Shown: one piece after another, positions 1 to 5,688 of the stretch | How the letters are laid out: each line of letters opens with the position of its first letter | Numbering within the stretch: position 1 is the first letter of the stretch | Assembly: GCA_002067635.1 (NCBI GenBank) | Contig: MVRB01000183.1 | Coordinates: 1-7,103, forward strand | DNA: 7,103 bases | Direction: 5' to 3' | From: Methanomassiliicoccales archaeon PtaU1.Bin030 | GTDB taxonomy: Archaea > Thermoplasmatota > Thermoplasmata > Methanomassiliicoccales > Methanomassiliicoccaceae | Translations under genes and position numbers: made by a program | The notes under the pieces: generated by a model | Databases searched by the model: none | Told to the model about the DNA's origin: nothing | The model's input: the letters and a program-made list of their open reading frames with translations, nothing else

Positions 1-1
1 C

Positions 2-460
2 GGCATAGCCACCGGAGGCTGGGACCTGGTGGCCCCCACCCTGCTCCTGGCCGCGGCAGCCTTCTTCATCGCCACACTGGCCGAGAACGCCAGGGTCCCC
101 TTCGACAACCCCGCGACGCATCTGGAGCTGACCATGATCCATGAGGCCATGCTCCTGGAGTACTCGGGGAAGCAGCTGGCGTTGATGGAGATATCCTCCA
201 TGACCAAGCTCATCATCTTCCTGGCCATACTCTCCAACGTTTTCTTCCCGTGGGGTATCGCCACCGACCTCACGGCCCTGTCCCTGGCAGGAGGCCTGCT
301 GGCCTTCCTGATGAAGGTCCTGGTGCTGGCGGTGGTGATAGCGGTCATCGAGTCCGCGACGGCCAAGATGAGGCTGTTCCGCCTGCCCAACATCCTGACG
401 GTGGCCTTCATCCTCTCCCTTCTCGCTGTTATGTCCTTCTACATACTGGGGGCGACCTGA
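2..460 (+). CDS. HyfC/HycD/EchB-like (NuoH-family) membrane anchor subunit, 5'-truncated
   Basis: This is the C-terminal 152 residues of a NuoH-family membrane subunit; the reading frame is open to the left edge, so the start lies outside the window. In complex I and group 4 hydrogenases this subunit anchors the soluble arm to the membrane and forms the channel between the catalytic subunit and the antiporter-like subunits. The diagnostic stretch is visible at about residues 27-56 of the fragment: AENARVPFDNPATHLELTM followed by EYSG. It corresponds to the conserved acidic loop of HyfC/EchB (E.RxPFD...E...EYSG) lining the internal cavity. Hydrophobic segments lie at about 8-26, 68-84, 93-116 and 129-149, between which charged loops carry E28, E42, E48, E53 and E63. 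The stop codon is followed directly by the ATG of the next gene (TGAATG). The motif spelling is closer to the hydrogenase branch than to NADH dehydrogenase NuoH. The family is confident; the exact complex type rests on the neighbours. Confidence 0.9.
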   Translation, partial: GIATGGWDLVAPTLLLAAAAFFIATLAENARVPFDNPATHLELTMIHEAMLLEYSGKQLALMEISSMTKLIIFLAILSNVFFPWGIATDLTALSLAGGLLAFLMKVLVLAVVIAVIESATAKMRLFRLPNILTVAFILSLLAVMSFYILGAT

Positions 461-1126
461 ATGGCGTTCACGACCACCACCATCATCGATGGCCTGGCCG
501 CGGCCATCCTGCTGACCACCTTCATAGCCATTGCCAGCAACCGCATGTTCTCCCTCGTCCGCCTGTTCGCCCTGCAGTCCGTGGCCCTGGGCCTGCTGGC
601 GATGGCCGTGGCCTCCGTCACCGGCGCCGCGCACATCTACGCCGTGGCGGTCCTGACCCTGGGCATAAAGGGGGCGGTTATACCCTGGATGCTTCTGTAC
701 GTGATGGAGAAGATAAAGACCACCAAGGAGGTCGAGCCCCTGGTAAGCATCCCCTTGTCCCTGCTGCTGTGCGGGGTCCTGACCGCGGTGGCGTTCTACA
801 TCACAGAACCCATAATCTTCACCAGCGGGACCATCACCACCATCACCAAGAACTGCCTGGCCATCTCCCTGGCGGTGGTGCTCATCGGTTTCTACACCAT
901 GATCGCGCGCAAGAAGGCCGTCACCCAGATCATGGGGCTGCTGACCATGGAGAACGGACTGTTCCTCGCGGCCATCTCCGTCACCTACGGCATGCCCATG
1001 ATCGTGGAGCTTGGCATCTTCTTCGACATACTGGTCGCGGTCCTCATCATGGGCCTGTTCGCCTTCCGCATCAACAAGACCTTTGACAGCGTGGACACCA
1101 CCATCCTCAGGAGGCTGCACGATTGA
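461..1126 (+). CDS. HyfE-like (NuoK-type) membrane subunit of the Ehr-type complex
   Basis: This 221-residue, strongly hydrophobic protein matches the size and layout of HyfE from hydrogenase 4 (about 216 residues), which carries a NuoK-like core. It likely contributes a proton half-channel next to the antiporter-like subunits. About six or seven membrane segments can be drawn (roughly 8-27, 31-51, 55-75, 97-115, 131-149, 157-178, 181-203). The C-terminal half carries the family signature: MENG (E164), then VELGIFFD (E183, D189), with charged residues inside otherwise hydrophobic helices, as expected for proton-conducting NuoK-type subunits. The start is the ATG immediately after the upstream TGA; a weak G-rich element (446-453) precedes it, so translation is probably coupled to the upstream gene. 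Its stop is overlapped by the next gene's start. HyfE is found in Hyf- and Ehr-type complexes but not in the minimal six-subunit Ech hydrogenase, which helps type this locus. Confidence 0.9.
   Translation: MAFTTTTIIDGLAAAILLTTFIAIASNRMFSLVRLFALQSVALGLLAMAVASVTGAAHIYAVAVLTLGIKGAVIPWMLLYVMEKIKTTKEVEPLVSIPLSLLLCGVLTAVAFYITEPIIFTSGTITTITKNCLAISLAVVLIGFYTMIARKKAVTQIMGLLTMENGLFLAAISVTYGMPMIVELGIFFDILVAVLIMGLFAFRINKTFDSVDTTILRRLHD
1107..1114 (+). promoter_or_regulatory. Strong Shine-Dalgarno site for the TTG-started HyfF-like gene
   Basis: TCAGGAGG lies 8 nt before the TTG at 1123. It decides the start: the TTG overlaps the previous stop (TTGA) and the next in-frame methionine is only at residue 42, inside a membrane segment. 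The site sits within the last codons of the HyfE-like gene, so the two are translationally coupled. Confidence 0.75.
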
Positions 1127-2592
1127 TAGAGTACCTCCTGCTCATCCCTCTGATCGTGGCCGCAATATGCTACCCCCTGCGCAGGAGGGCCCTGGTGGAG
1201 GCGGTGGCAGTAACTGGATCGGCGGTCACCCTGTTAGCCTCCCTGATGATCTCCTACGAGGTCTTCACCACGGGGACCCTGGACGAGGGGCTGCTGTACA
1301 TGGACGCCCTGTCCGCGTACGTTCTGCTCCTGGTCTCATTGGTGGGCCTCTTGGCCTGCATCTACTCCATAACTTACCTGCGCCAGGAGATGGAGGATGG
1401 CGAGATCACCGAGCTGAAGCTCAGGAACTACTACATCTTCTTCCAGCTCTTCGTCTTCACGATGCTCCTGGTGTGCGTTTCCAACAACCTGGGCATCATG
1501 TGGATCGCTATAGAGGGAACCACGCTGGCATCCGCCTACCTGGTTGGCCTGTACGACCGTGACACCTCCATAGAGGCAGCCTGGAAGTACCTCGTCATCT
1601 GCTCCGTGGGCATAACCCTGGCCCTGCTGGGCACGATCATCGTCTACGCCTCCTCCATCCAGGTCCTGGGCGAGGAGTCCAACGCCCTCAACTGGTCCAC
1701 CCTGTGGGCCAACGCCTCCTCCCTGGACCCAGGGCTGTTGAAGATCTCCTTCATCTTCGTCCTCATCGGGTACGGGACCAAGGTCGGCCTGTCGCCCATG
1801 CACACCTGGCTGCCCGATGCCCACTCCCAGGCCCCCACTCCGGTCTCGGCGCTGCTGTCCGGGGTCCTGCTGAACTGCGCCATGTACGGCATCCTGCGCT
1901 ACCACATGATAGTCTCTGGATCGCCGCTGGGCGCTGGTTTCTCGGGTGGCCTCCTCCTGCTGTTCGGCATAATCTCCGTGGCCACAGCGGCGGCCTTCAT
2001 CATAATGGCCAAGGACTACAAGCGTATGCTCGCCTACTCTTCCATCGAGCACATGGGCATAATCGCCATCGGCTTCGGGTTCGGGGGCTTCTGGGGCATC
2101 TTCGGGGCGCTCTTCCACATGCTGAACCACGCTCTCGCCAAGACCCTCCTGTTCTTCGGTGCGGGAAAGGTCCTGCAGCGATTCCACACCAAGGATATCG
2201 ACAAGGTGCACGGCCTCATCAAGGTCCTGCCGTTCACGGGCGCGCTGTTGCTGGGCGGGGGTCTGGCCATTACCGGGTGCCCGCCCTTCTCGCTGTTCCT
2301 GAGCGAGTTCATGATAATGGTAGGGGGGCTAAGCTCGCAAAGCTACCTGGGCACGATACTTTACATCCTGCTCCTGGTCATCGTGTTCGCGGCCTTCCTC
2401 AAGCACATCGGGGGCATGGTCTTCGGGGAACCCCTGGAGGAGATAACTCCTAAGGAGAGGCGGGGCCCGGACGTAGCGGTCATGGGCGTCCTCCTCGTCG
2501 CCATTCTTGCGCTGGGCCTGTATGTCCCCGGTTTCCTCAACGAGGTTCTGGACCAGATATACCGCCTCTTCGTACCTGGAGGTGGGGCATGA
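1123..2592 (+). CDS. HyfF-like (NuoN/NuoM/NuoL-family) antiporter-type proton-translocating subunit
   Basis: This 489-residue integral membrane protein has about 14 predicted helices, the usual number for the NuoL/M/N and Mrp antiporter family. It would carry one ion-translocation channel. The key residues of that family are present: E131 in the TM5 motif (WIAIEGTTLASA), K220 in GYGTKVGLSPMHTWLPDAH (TM7), the adjacent APTPVSALLSG loop with H228 and H234, H310 after the TM9-10 region, K340 in HMLNHALAK, and E395 in a late helix. No long amphipathic C-terminal arm like that of NuoL is seen, which fits HyfF/NuoN size. The start is a TTG with a strong Shine-Dalgarno site 8 nt upstream, overlapping the preceding stop by 4 nt. 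The end overlaps the next ATG (ATGA). The family assignment is firm; whether the ion is H+ or Na+ cannot be read from the sequence. Confidence 0.93.
   Translation: MIEYLLLIPLIVAAICYPLRRRALVEAVAVTGSAVTLLASLMISYEVFTTGTLDEGLLYMDALSAYVLLLVSLVGLLACIYSITYLRQEMEDGEITELKLRNYYIFFQLFVFTMLLVCVSNNLGIMWIAIEGTTLASAYLVGLYDRDTSIEAAWKYLVICSVGITLALLGTIIVYASSIQVLGEESNALNWSTLWANASSLDPGLLKISFIFVLIGYGTKVGLSPMHTWLPDAHSQAPTPVSALLSGVLLNCAMYGILRYHMIVSGSPLGAGFSGGLLLLFGIISVATAAAFIIMAKDYKRMLAYSSIEHMGIIAIGFGFGGFWGIFGALFHMLNHALAKTLLFFGAGKVLQRFHTKDIDKVHGLIKVLPFTGALLLGGGLAITGCPPFSLFLSEFMIMVGGLSSQSYLGTILYILLLVIVFAAFLKHIGGMVFGEPLEEITPKERRGPDVAVMGVLLVAILALGLYVPGFLNEVLDQIYRLFVPGGGA
2578..2583 (+). promoter_or_regulatory. Shine-Dalgarno site for the large-subunit gene
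   Basis: GGAGGT lies 5 nt before the ATG at 2589, within the last codons of the HyfF-like gene. Together with the ATGA overlap it indicates translational coupling and supports the chosen start. Confidence 0.7.
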
Positions 2593-4175
2593 CCGTGGAG
2601 AAGCTGCGCCTGATAGTGGAGGAGCTGCCCCCGGAACTGTACTCCAAGGTGCGTTCGGCCAAGGTCCGCGGCAACGACCTGCGTCTGGTGACCGGGATCG
2701 ATGACCTCGCTTCCCTTGCCAAGCACATCCATGGAGCGTACCAGGCCCCCCTGGTCACCATGCACGCCACCGATGACCGGGCGGCGGAGGACTGCTTCAA
2801 GCTCTACGTGATACTGTCCCCCAAGGGGATGGACGCTTTTGTCACCATCATCGCCGCGCTGGAACCCCGCTCCCAGCGGTTCGTGTCCCTCACCCCTCAG
2901 ATCAACGAGGCGGACTGGTACGAGAGGGAGGTCCAGGACATGTTCGGCCTGGAGGCCATCGGCCATCCAGACCCCCGACCTCTGGTCCTTTACGACGATT
3001 GGCCCCAGGGGGAGCACCCTCTGCGGAAGGACTTCCCGTTGGACCGCCGGCCTCCGCGGGTCAAGGGCGAGTACCCCTTCACCAAGGTGGAGGGCGAGGG
3101 GGTTTACGAGATACCCGTGGGCCCGGTGCATGCGGGGGTCATCGAGCCAGGCCATTTCCGGTTCTCCGTCGCCGGGGAGCCCATCATCAACCTGGAGGTC
3201 CGACTGGGGTACGTACATAAGGGGATCGAGAAGATATCGGAGAGCACACCCTACTGGAGGGGGACCCACCTCGCCGAGCGCATATCCGGGGACAACTCGG
3301 TCGCCCACTCCACCGCCTACTGCCAGACCGTGGAGGCCCTGGCCTCTGCCGAGGTCCCCGAACGCGCGGAGTACATCCGCACGGTGATGCTGGAACTGGA
3401 GAGGATATACAATCTCATCGGGGACATATCCGGCATAGCCCTGGACACGGCCTTCAGCGTCGGCGCCGCCAACGGCTACCTGCTTAGGGAGAAGGCCCTC
3501 AACCTCAACGAGTGCCTGACCGGCTCCCGTTTGCTGCGCTCGGTCAACGTCATAGGCGGAGTAAGAAAGGACCTCTCGGCCAACGACCGGGAGAAGACGC
3601 TCTCGGCCCTGGTGCGGCTGAAGCTGGAGTTCGAGGACCTCGTGGACCTGATGGTGACGTCCACCTCTCTTCTGGACAGGGTGGAGACCACGGGGAGGCT
3701 GTCCACGGAGATGGCTATAAGGCTAAACGTGGTCGGGCCTGTGGCCAGGGCGAGCGGGGTGGACCGCGACGTCCGCAGGGACCATCCCTATGCCGCGTAC
3801 GACAGGCTGAACTTCCTGGTGCCTCGTGGGACAGCCGGTGATGTCAACGCCAGGACCAGGGTGAAGATAGACGAGGTCAGGGAGTCCTTCTCCCTCATCG
3901 ACCAGGCCCTGGACGGTATGCCCTCCGGCCCCATACGCACGGTGGTGGAGAACATACCCGCGGGGGAGATGGCCATGTCCCTGGTGGAGTCCCCCCGGGG
4001 GGAGCTTGTCCACTGGATCCTGGCGGGGAAGGAGAGGCCCTACCGCCACAAGATACGGGACGCATCCTTCTGTAACTGGCTGGCGATGGAGGAGGCGGTC
4101 CTGGGGAACATCGTCCCGGACTTCCCGTTGATCAACAAGAGCTTCAACCTTTCATACTCGGGGAACGACCTGTGA
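2589..4175 (+). CDS. Fused NuoC-NuoD-like large subunit (HyfG/HycE/EhrL-like) lacking the NiFe-binding cysteines
   Basis: This 528-residue protein is the catalytic large subunit of a group 4 hydrogenase-related complex. Residues 1-150 form a NuoC-like (30-kDa) domain with the signature ADWYEREVQDMFGLEAIGHP (108-127) and DDWPQGEHPLRKDFP (136-150). From about 175 onward it is NuoD/hydrogenase-large-subunit-like: GPVHAGVIEPGHFRF (178-192), GYVHKGIEK (207-215), AERISGDNSVAHSTAYCQTVE (229-249). In [NiFe]-hydrogenases the last motif reads RICGICSxxH; here both cysteines are replaced (S233, N236). At the C-terminus the hydrogenase pattern SLDPCxSCTDR appears as SFNLSYSGNDL (518-528), again without either cysteine (S522, G525). 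The protein therefore cannot coordinate Ni and Fe in the known way and is not expected to be a hydrogenase. No C-terminal maturation extension is present. The fused NuoC-D layout is that of HycE/HyfG. The substrate is unknown; the Ehr class is the best fit. Confidence 0.9.
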   Translation: MTVEKLRLIVEELPPELYSKVRSAKVRGNDLRLVTGIDDLASLAKHIHGAYQAPLVTMHATDDRAAEDCFKLYVILSPKGMDAFVTIIAALEPRSQRFVSLTPQINEADWYEREVQDMFGLEAIGHPDPRPLVLYDDWPQGEHPLRKDFPLDRRPPRVKGEYPFTKVEGEGVYEIPVGPVHAGVIEPGHFRFSVAGEPIINLEVRLGYVHKGIEKISESTPYWRGTHLAERISGDNSVAHSTAYCQTVEALASAEVPERAEYIRTVMLELERIYNLIGDISGIALDTAFSVGAANGYLLREKALNLNECLTGSRLLRSVNVIGGVRKDLSANDREKTLSALVRLKLEFEDLVDLMVTSTSLLDRVETTGRLSTEMAIRLNVVGPVARASGVDRDVRRDHPYAAYDRLNFLVPRGTAGDVNARTRVKIDEVRESFSLIDQALDGMPSGPIRTVVENIPAGEMAMSLVESPRGELVHWILAGKERPYRHKIRDASFCNWLAMEEAVLGNIVPDFPLINKSFNLSYSGNDL

Positions 4176-4179
4176 GGTG
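4174..4179 (+). promoter_or_regulatory. Shine-Dalgarno site for the ferredoxin-like subunit
   Basis: GAGGTG overlaps the large-subunit stop codon and lies 5 nt before the ATG at 4185. It fits the same anti-Shine-Dalgarno sequence as the sites at 1107 and 2578 and supports the short 107-residue reading of the next gene. Confidence 0.65.
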
Positions 4180-4184
4180 CCAAG

Positions 4185-4508
4185 ATGTTCAAGTTCCTTA
4201 AGCTGGGAGTGCTCAAGAGAGGGGTTCAGACCAAGCCTTATCCGCAGGAGCCCGCCGTGCCCTTCGATGCCTTCATTGGCCTACCGGTAGTGGACGGCGC
4301 TGCGTGCGACCGGTGCTCGCACTGCGTTTCCGCCTGCCCGGTGCAGGCCATCTCCCTCACCGACGAGGGCGTGGAGATATCCACGGCCCGGTGCATCTTC
4401 TGCGGTGAATGTGCGGAGGTATGCCCTCAGGCCATCAAGATGAGCCGTGAGTTCGAGCTGGCCGCTACGTCAAGGGAGGGCCTCAGGGTGGTGTACCGCC
4501 ATGGATGA
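4185..4508 (+). CDS. 2x[4Fe-4S] ferredoxin-like electron-transfer subunit (HyfH/HycF/EchF/NuoI-like)
   Basis: This 107-residue iron-sulfur protein resembles the short EchF-type members of the NuoI/HycF family (E. coli HycF is about 180 residues). Two complete 4Fe-4S motifs are visible: C41-x2-C44-x2-C47-x3-C51-P and C70-x2-C73-x2-C76-x3-C80-P. By family rule the fourth cysteine of each motif ligates the other cluster. The N-terminal residues 1-20 (MFKFLKLGVLKRG) are basic and amphipathic, as in homologues that dock on the membrane arm. Its role would be to accept electrons from a soluble donor, likely reduced ferredoxin, and pass them to the cluster in the small subunit. It lies 9 nt after the large subunit and its 3' end overlaps the small-subunit start by 8 nt. 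Family and cluster content are secure; the donor is inferred from the family. Confidence 0.93.
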   Translation: MFKFLKLGVLKRGVQTKPYPQEPAVPFDAFIGLPVVDGAACDRCSHCVSACPVQAISLTDEGVEISTARCIFCGECAEVCPQAIKMSREFELAATSREGLRVVYRHG

Positions 4509-4974
4509 GGAGACCGAGAAGCTGGGGGAGGAGCTCAAGAGGAAGGTGAGGGAGGTCTTCGGCCGATCCCTGGCCATACGCGAGGTGGATGCGGGCTCGT
4601 GCAATGGCTGCGAGGTGGAGGTCAACTCTCTGACGAATGCGATTCATGATATCGAGAGGTTCGGCCTTCACATCGTGGCCTCCCCACGCCATGCGGACAT
4701 GCTGCTGGTGACCGGCCCGGTGACGCGCAACATGGAGATCCCTCTGCGGCAGACCTACAACGCCACCCCTGGCCCCAAGATGGTGGTGGCCATGGGCTCA
4801 TGCGCCATTTCAGGAGGCATCTACCGCGGTTCCTACGCGGTCCTGGACGGGGTCGATAAGGTTCTGCCCGTGGATGTGTACGTACCCGGCTGCCCTCCAC
4901 GCCCTCAGGCCATAATACAGGGTATTTTGGTGGCCTTAGGCAAAATGGAGGAGAGGAAGGGTCAACGATCCTGA
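4501..4974 (+). CDS. NuoB/HyfI/HycG-like small subunit with intact proximal [4Fe-4S] cluster site
   Basis: This 157-residue protein is the small subunit that holds the cluster (N2 or proximal) nearest the catalytic pocket. All four expected cysteines are present: C34 and C37 in GSCNGCEVE, C101 in AMGSCAISGG, and C131 in VPGCPPRPQAI. The CxGC spacing is the hydrogenase form rather than the adjacent Cys-Cys of complex I NuoB. I chose the ATG at 4501, which overlaps the ferredoxin-like gene by 8 nt and has GGTGGTG (4487-4493, one mismatch from GGAGGTG) 7 nt upstream. An earlier in-frame ATG at 4447 would add 18 residues that look like a frame-shadow of the upstream gene. The protein is soluble and would pair with the large subunit. 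It is the last gene of the operon; the next gene is convergent. Intact cluster ligands beside a large subunit without NiFe ligands is the notable contrast. Confidence 0.92.
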   Translation: MDEETEKLGEELKRKVREVFGRSLAIREVDAGSCNGCEVEVNSLTNAIHDIERFGLHIVASPRHADMLLVTGPVTRNMEIPLRQTYNATPGPKMVVAMGSCAISGGIYRGSYAVLDGVDKVLPVDVYVPGCPPRPQAIIQGILVALGKMEERKGQRS

Positions 4975-4982
4975 TGGGCCAG

Positions 4983-5063
4983 GGACGCACGTCGGTCCGA
5001 TCAGATTCCTACTGGGTGTTCATGCGTCCGTAAAGAGGAGTCTAGCACCATGATCGTCGGACC
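4983..5063 (+). repeat. Two interleaved 7-bp inverted repeats (pseudoknot-like order)
   Basis: GGACGCA (4983-4989) is complementary to TGCGTCC (5023-5029). GGTCCGA (4994-5000) is complementary to TCGGACC (5057-5063), with one further G-U pair possible on the inside. The arms occur in the order a, b, a', b', which is the topology of an H-type pseudoknot in the 3' untranslated part of the complex operon transcript. The b arms also lie in an imperfect direct repeat, CGTCGG(T/A)CC at 4990-4998 and 5055-5063. Functional meaning is unproven; chance pairing is possible at this length. Confidence 0.35.
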
Positions 5064-5081
5064 TTAATGGAAATAGTAACC

Positions 5082-5128
5082 CCATCCCAAATGATACCAT
5101 TCGATGCTACCGCCAGTTATTGGGATGG
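5082..5128. repeat. 9-bp perfect inverted repeat with 29-nt loop
   Basis: CCATCCCAA (5082-5090) is the exact reverse complement of TTGGGATGG (5120-5128). It is followed directly by the palindrome GAGGCCTC (5128-5135). Lying midway between two convergent genes, it could form a terminator-like or mRNA-stabilising stem on both strands. The long loop and the lack of a T run argue against a simple intrinsic terminator. Confidence 0.45.
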
Positions 5129-5143
5129 AGGCCTCTTCCCTAC

Positions 5144-5160
5144 TGACCGCCCATCGGTCA
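5144..5160. repeat. 6-bp hairpin TGACCG / CGGTCA with 5-nt loop
   Basis: TGACCG (5144-5149) and CGGTCA (5155-5160) pair perfectly around the loop CCCAT. A third TGACC follows at 5163. It lies about 45 nt past the stop of the - strand stress-protein gene and 170 nt past the complex operon. It may be part of a transcript-end structure or a protein-binding dyad; no T run adjoins it. Confidence 0.4.
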
Positions 5161-5204
5161 AATGACCCTCGCAACGCCCTGTTGTGTGCAACAACGGCTA
5201 AAAC

Positions 5205-5636
5205 TCACTTCACTACCACCACCGAGCATGGACTGTTGCGGACCACATGCTCGGAAACGCTGCCGATGAGCACGCGGTCCAGACGGGACTTCTCCGAGGT
5301 CCCTACCACGAGGAGACCAGCGTTCAGCCGCTCGATCGCGAACACAATGGTCTCGTTCGGGGAGCCGCCCTCAAGGAGCGCGGTCACATCCACCCCGTGG
5401 TCCGTAGCCTGGTCCACGATGGCATTGAGCTTCTTCTTCGCCTCTCGTATCTGGGACTTCTTCTCGTCATCTGAGAGCTTATCGCTGATGACCATGAGCA
5501 CCACCAGCTTGGAGCCTAGCTGCTTGGAGAGCTCGATGGCCACCCACATGGCCTTCTCCGAGCTCGGCTTCCCGTCAGTGGCCAGCAAAACGTTCTTCCC
5601 CCGCAGGGAGTAAAAAGGAGGGACGTCAGGTTCCAT
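5205..5636 (-). CDS. UspA-family universal stress protein with degenerate ATP-binding motif
   Basis: This is a single-domain universal stress protein of 143 residues (146 if the upstream ATG at 5645 is used). The usual family size is 140-150. The Rossmann-like fold is indicated by the first strand and loop NVLLATDGKPSSEKA and the C-terminal strand SVVVVK. ATP-binding members end with G-x2-G-x9-G-(S/T); here it reads GTSE-KSRLDRVLI-GS, so the second glycine is a glutamate while the rest is kept. The shorter start is preferred because its N-terminus (MEP...) lines up with the neighbouring paralogue (MEE...), and because a TATA-like element lies 28 nt upstream of it, the leaderless spacing; neither start has a Shine-Dalgarno site. 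It lies downstream of its paralogue on the same strand, 43-52 nt away, and is convergent with the complex operon. It is probably cytosolic; the ligand and partner are unknown. Confidence 0.88.
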   Translation of the reverse strand: MEPDVPPFYSLRGKNVLLATDGKPSSEKAMWVAIELSKQLGSKLVVLMVISDKLSDDEKKSQIREAKKKLNAIVDQATDHGVDVTALLEGGSPNETIVFAIERLNAGLLVVGTSEKSRLDRVLIGSVSEHVVRNSPCSVVVVK

Positions 5637-5660
5637 GATGCTCATTAACGGTGGGATAGG

Positions 5661-5667
5661 ACATAAG
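5661..5667 (-). promoter_or_regulatory. Weak TATA-like element for the downstream stress-protein gene
   Basis: On the - strand it reads CTTATGT, centred 28 nt before the ATG at 5636. This matches leaderless archaeal promoter spacing and the arrangement at the paralogue. The element is a poor match to the TATA consensus, so the gene could equally be read through from the upstream stress-protein gene. Confidence 0.3.
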
Positions 5668-5688
5668 CCCTTCCCGGCATCCAGTCCC

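Larger units (their letters stand above)
4975..5204. other. Non-coding convergent intergenic region with several inverted repeats
   Basis: This 230-nt gap separates the end of the + strand complex operon from the end of the - strand stress-protein gene, so transcription from both sides should terminate here. No credible gene was found. It is visibly more A/T-rich than the flanking genes, yet it lacks a clear run of T on either strand of the sort that ends archaeal transcripts; the best - strand candidate is GTTTTA right after the stop of the stress-protein gene. It contains three sets of inverted repeats, listed separately, and an A/T-rich element AAATAGTA (5071-5078) that could be a weak TATA box on the + strand. 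A tiny reading frame of five codons at 5050-5067 follows AGAGGAG but is too short to call. Confidence 0.6.

Noticed and set aside
250..1086. + strand frame encoding a His- and Arg-rich 278-residue product
   Set aside because: It is the shifted frame of the NuoH-like and HyfE-like genes; the histidine runs come from repeated CACCAT-type codons for Thr and Ile in the true frame.
1336..2211. Long - strand open frame (291 codons) opposite the HyfF-like gene
   Set aside because: It is a shadow of a GC-rich coding region: the product is rich in Gly, Gln, Asp and Glu with no recognisable domain, while the + strand frame has clear family motifs across the whole span.
2361..3308. Long - strand open frame (315 codons) spanning the end of the HyfF-like gene and the start of the large subunit
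   Set aside because: It crosses the junction of two well-supported genes on the other strand and has no domain signal; it is explained by third-position GC bias.
4447..4500. Longer N-terminus for the small subunit starting at the ATG at 4447
   Set aside because: The extra 18 residues lie wholly within the ferredoxin-like gene and have no family resemblance; the ATG at 4501 has a better-placed ribosome site and fits the usual small-subunit start.
2589..4974. Calling the operon a functional formate hydrogenlyase or Ech hydrogenase
   Set aside because: The large subunit lacks all four metal-binding cysteines, so a hydrogen-producing activity by the known mechanism is not supported despite strong subunit homology.
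5050..5067. Five-codon frame (MIVGP) after AGAGGAG in the convergent gap
   Set aside because: It is too short to support as a gene, with no promoter or conserved context visible; such pairs arise by chance.
5104..5613. + strand frame of 169 codons opposite the downstream stress-protein gene
   Set aside because: It is the antisense of a gene with full UspA-family motifs and gives a Ser/Thr-rich product without domains.
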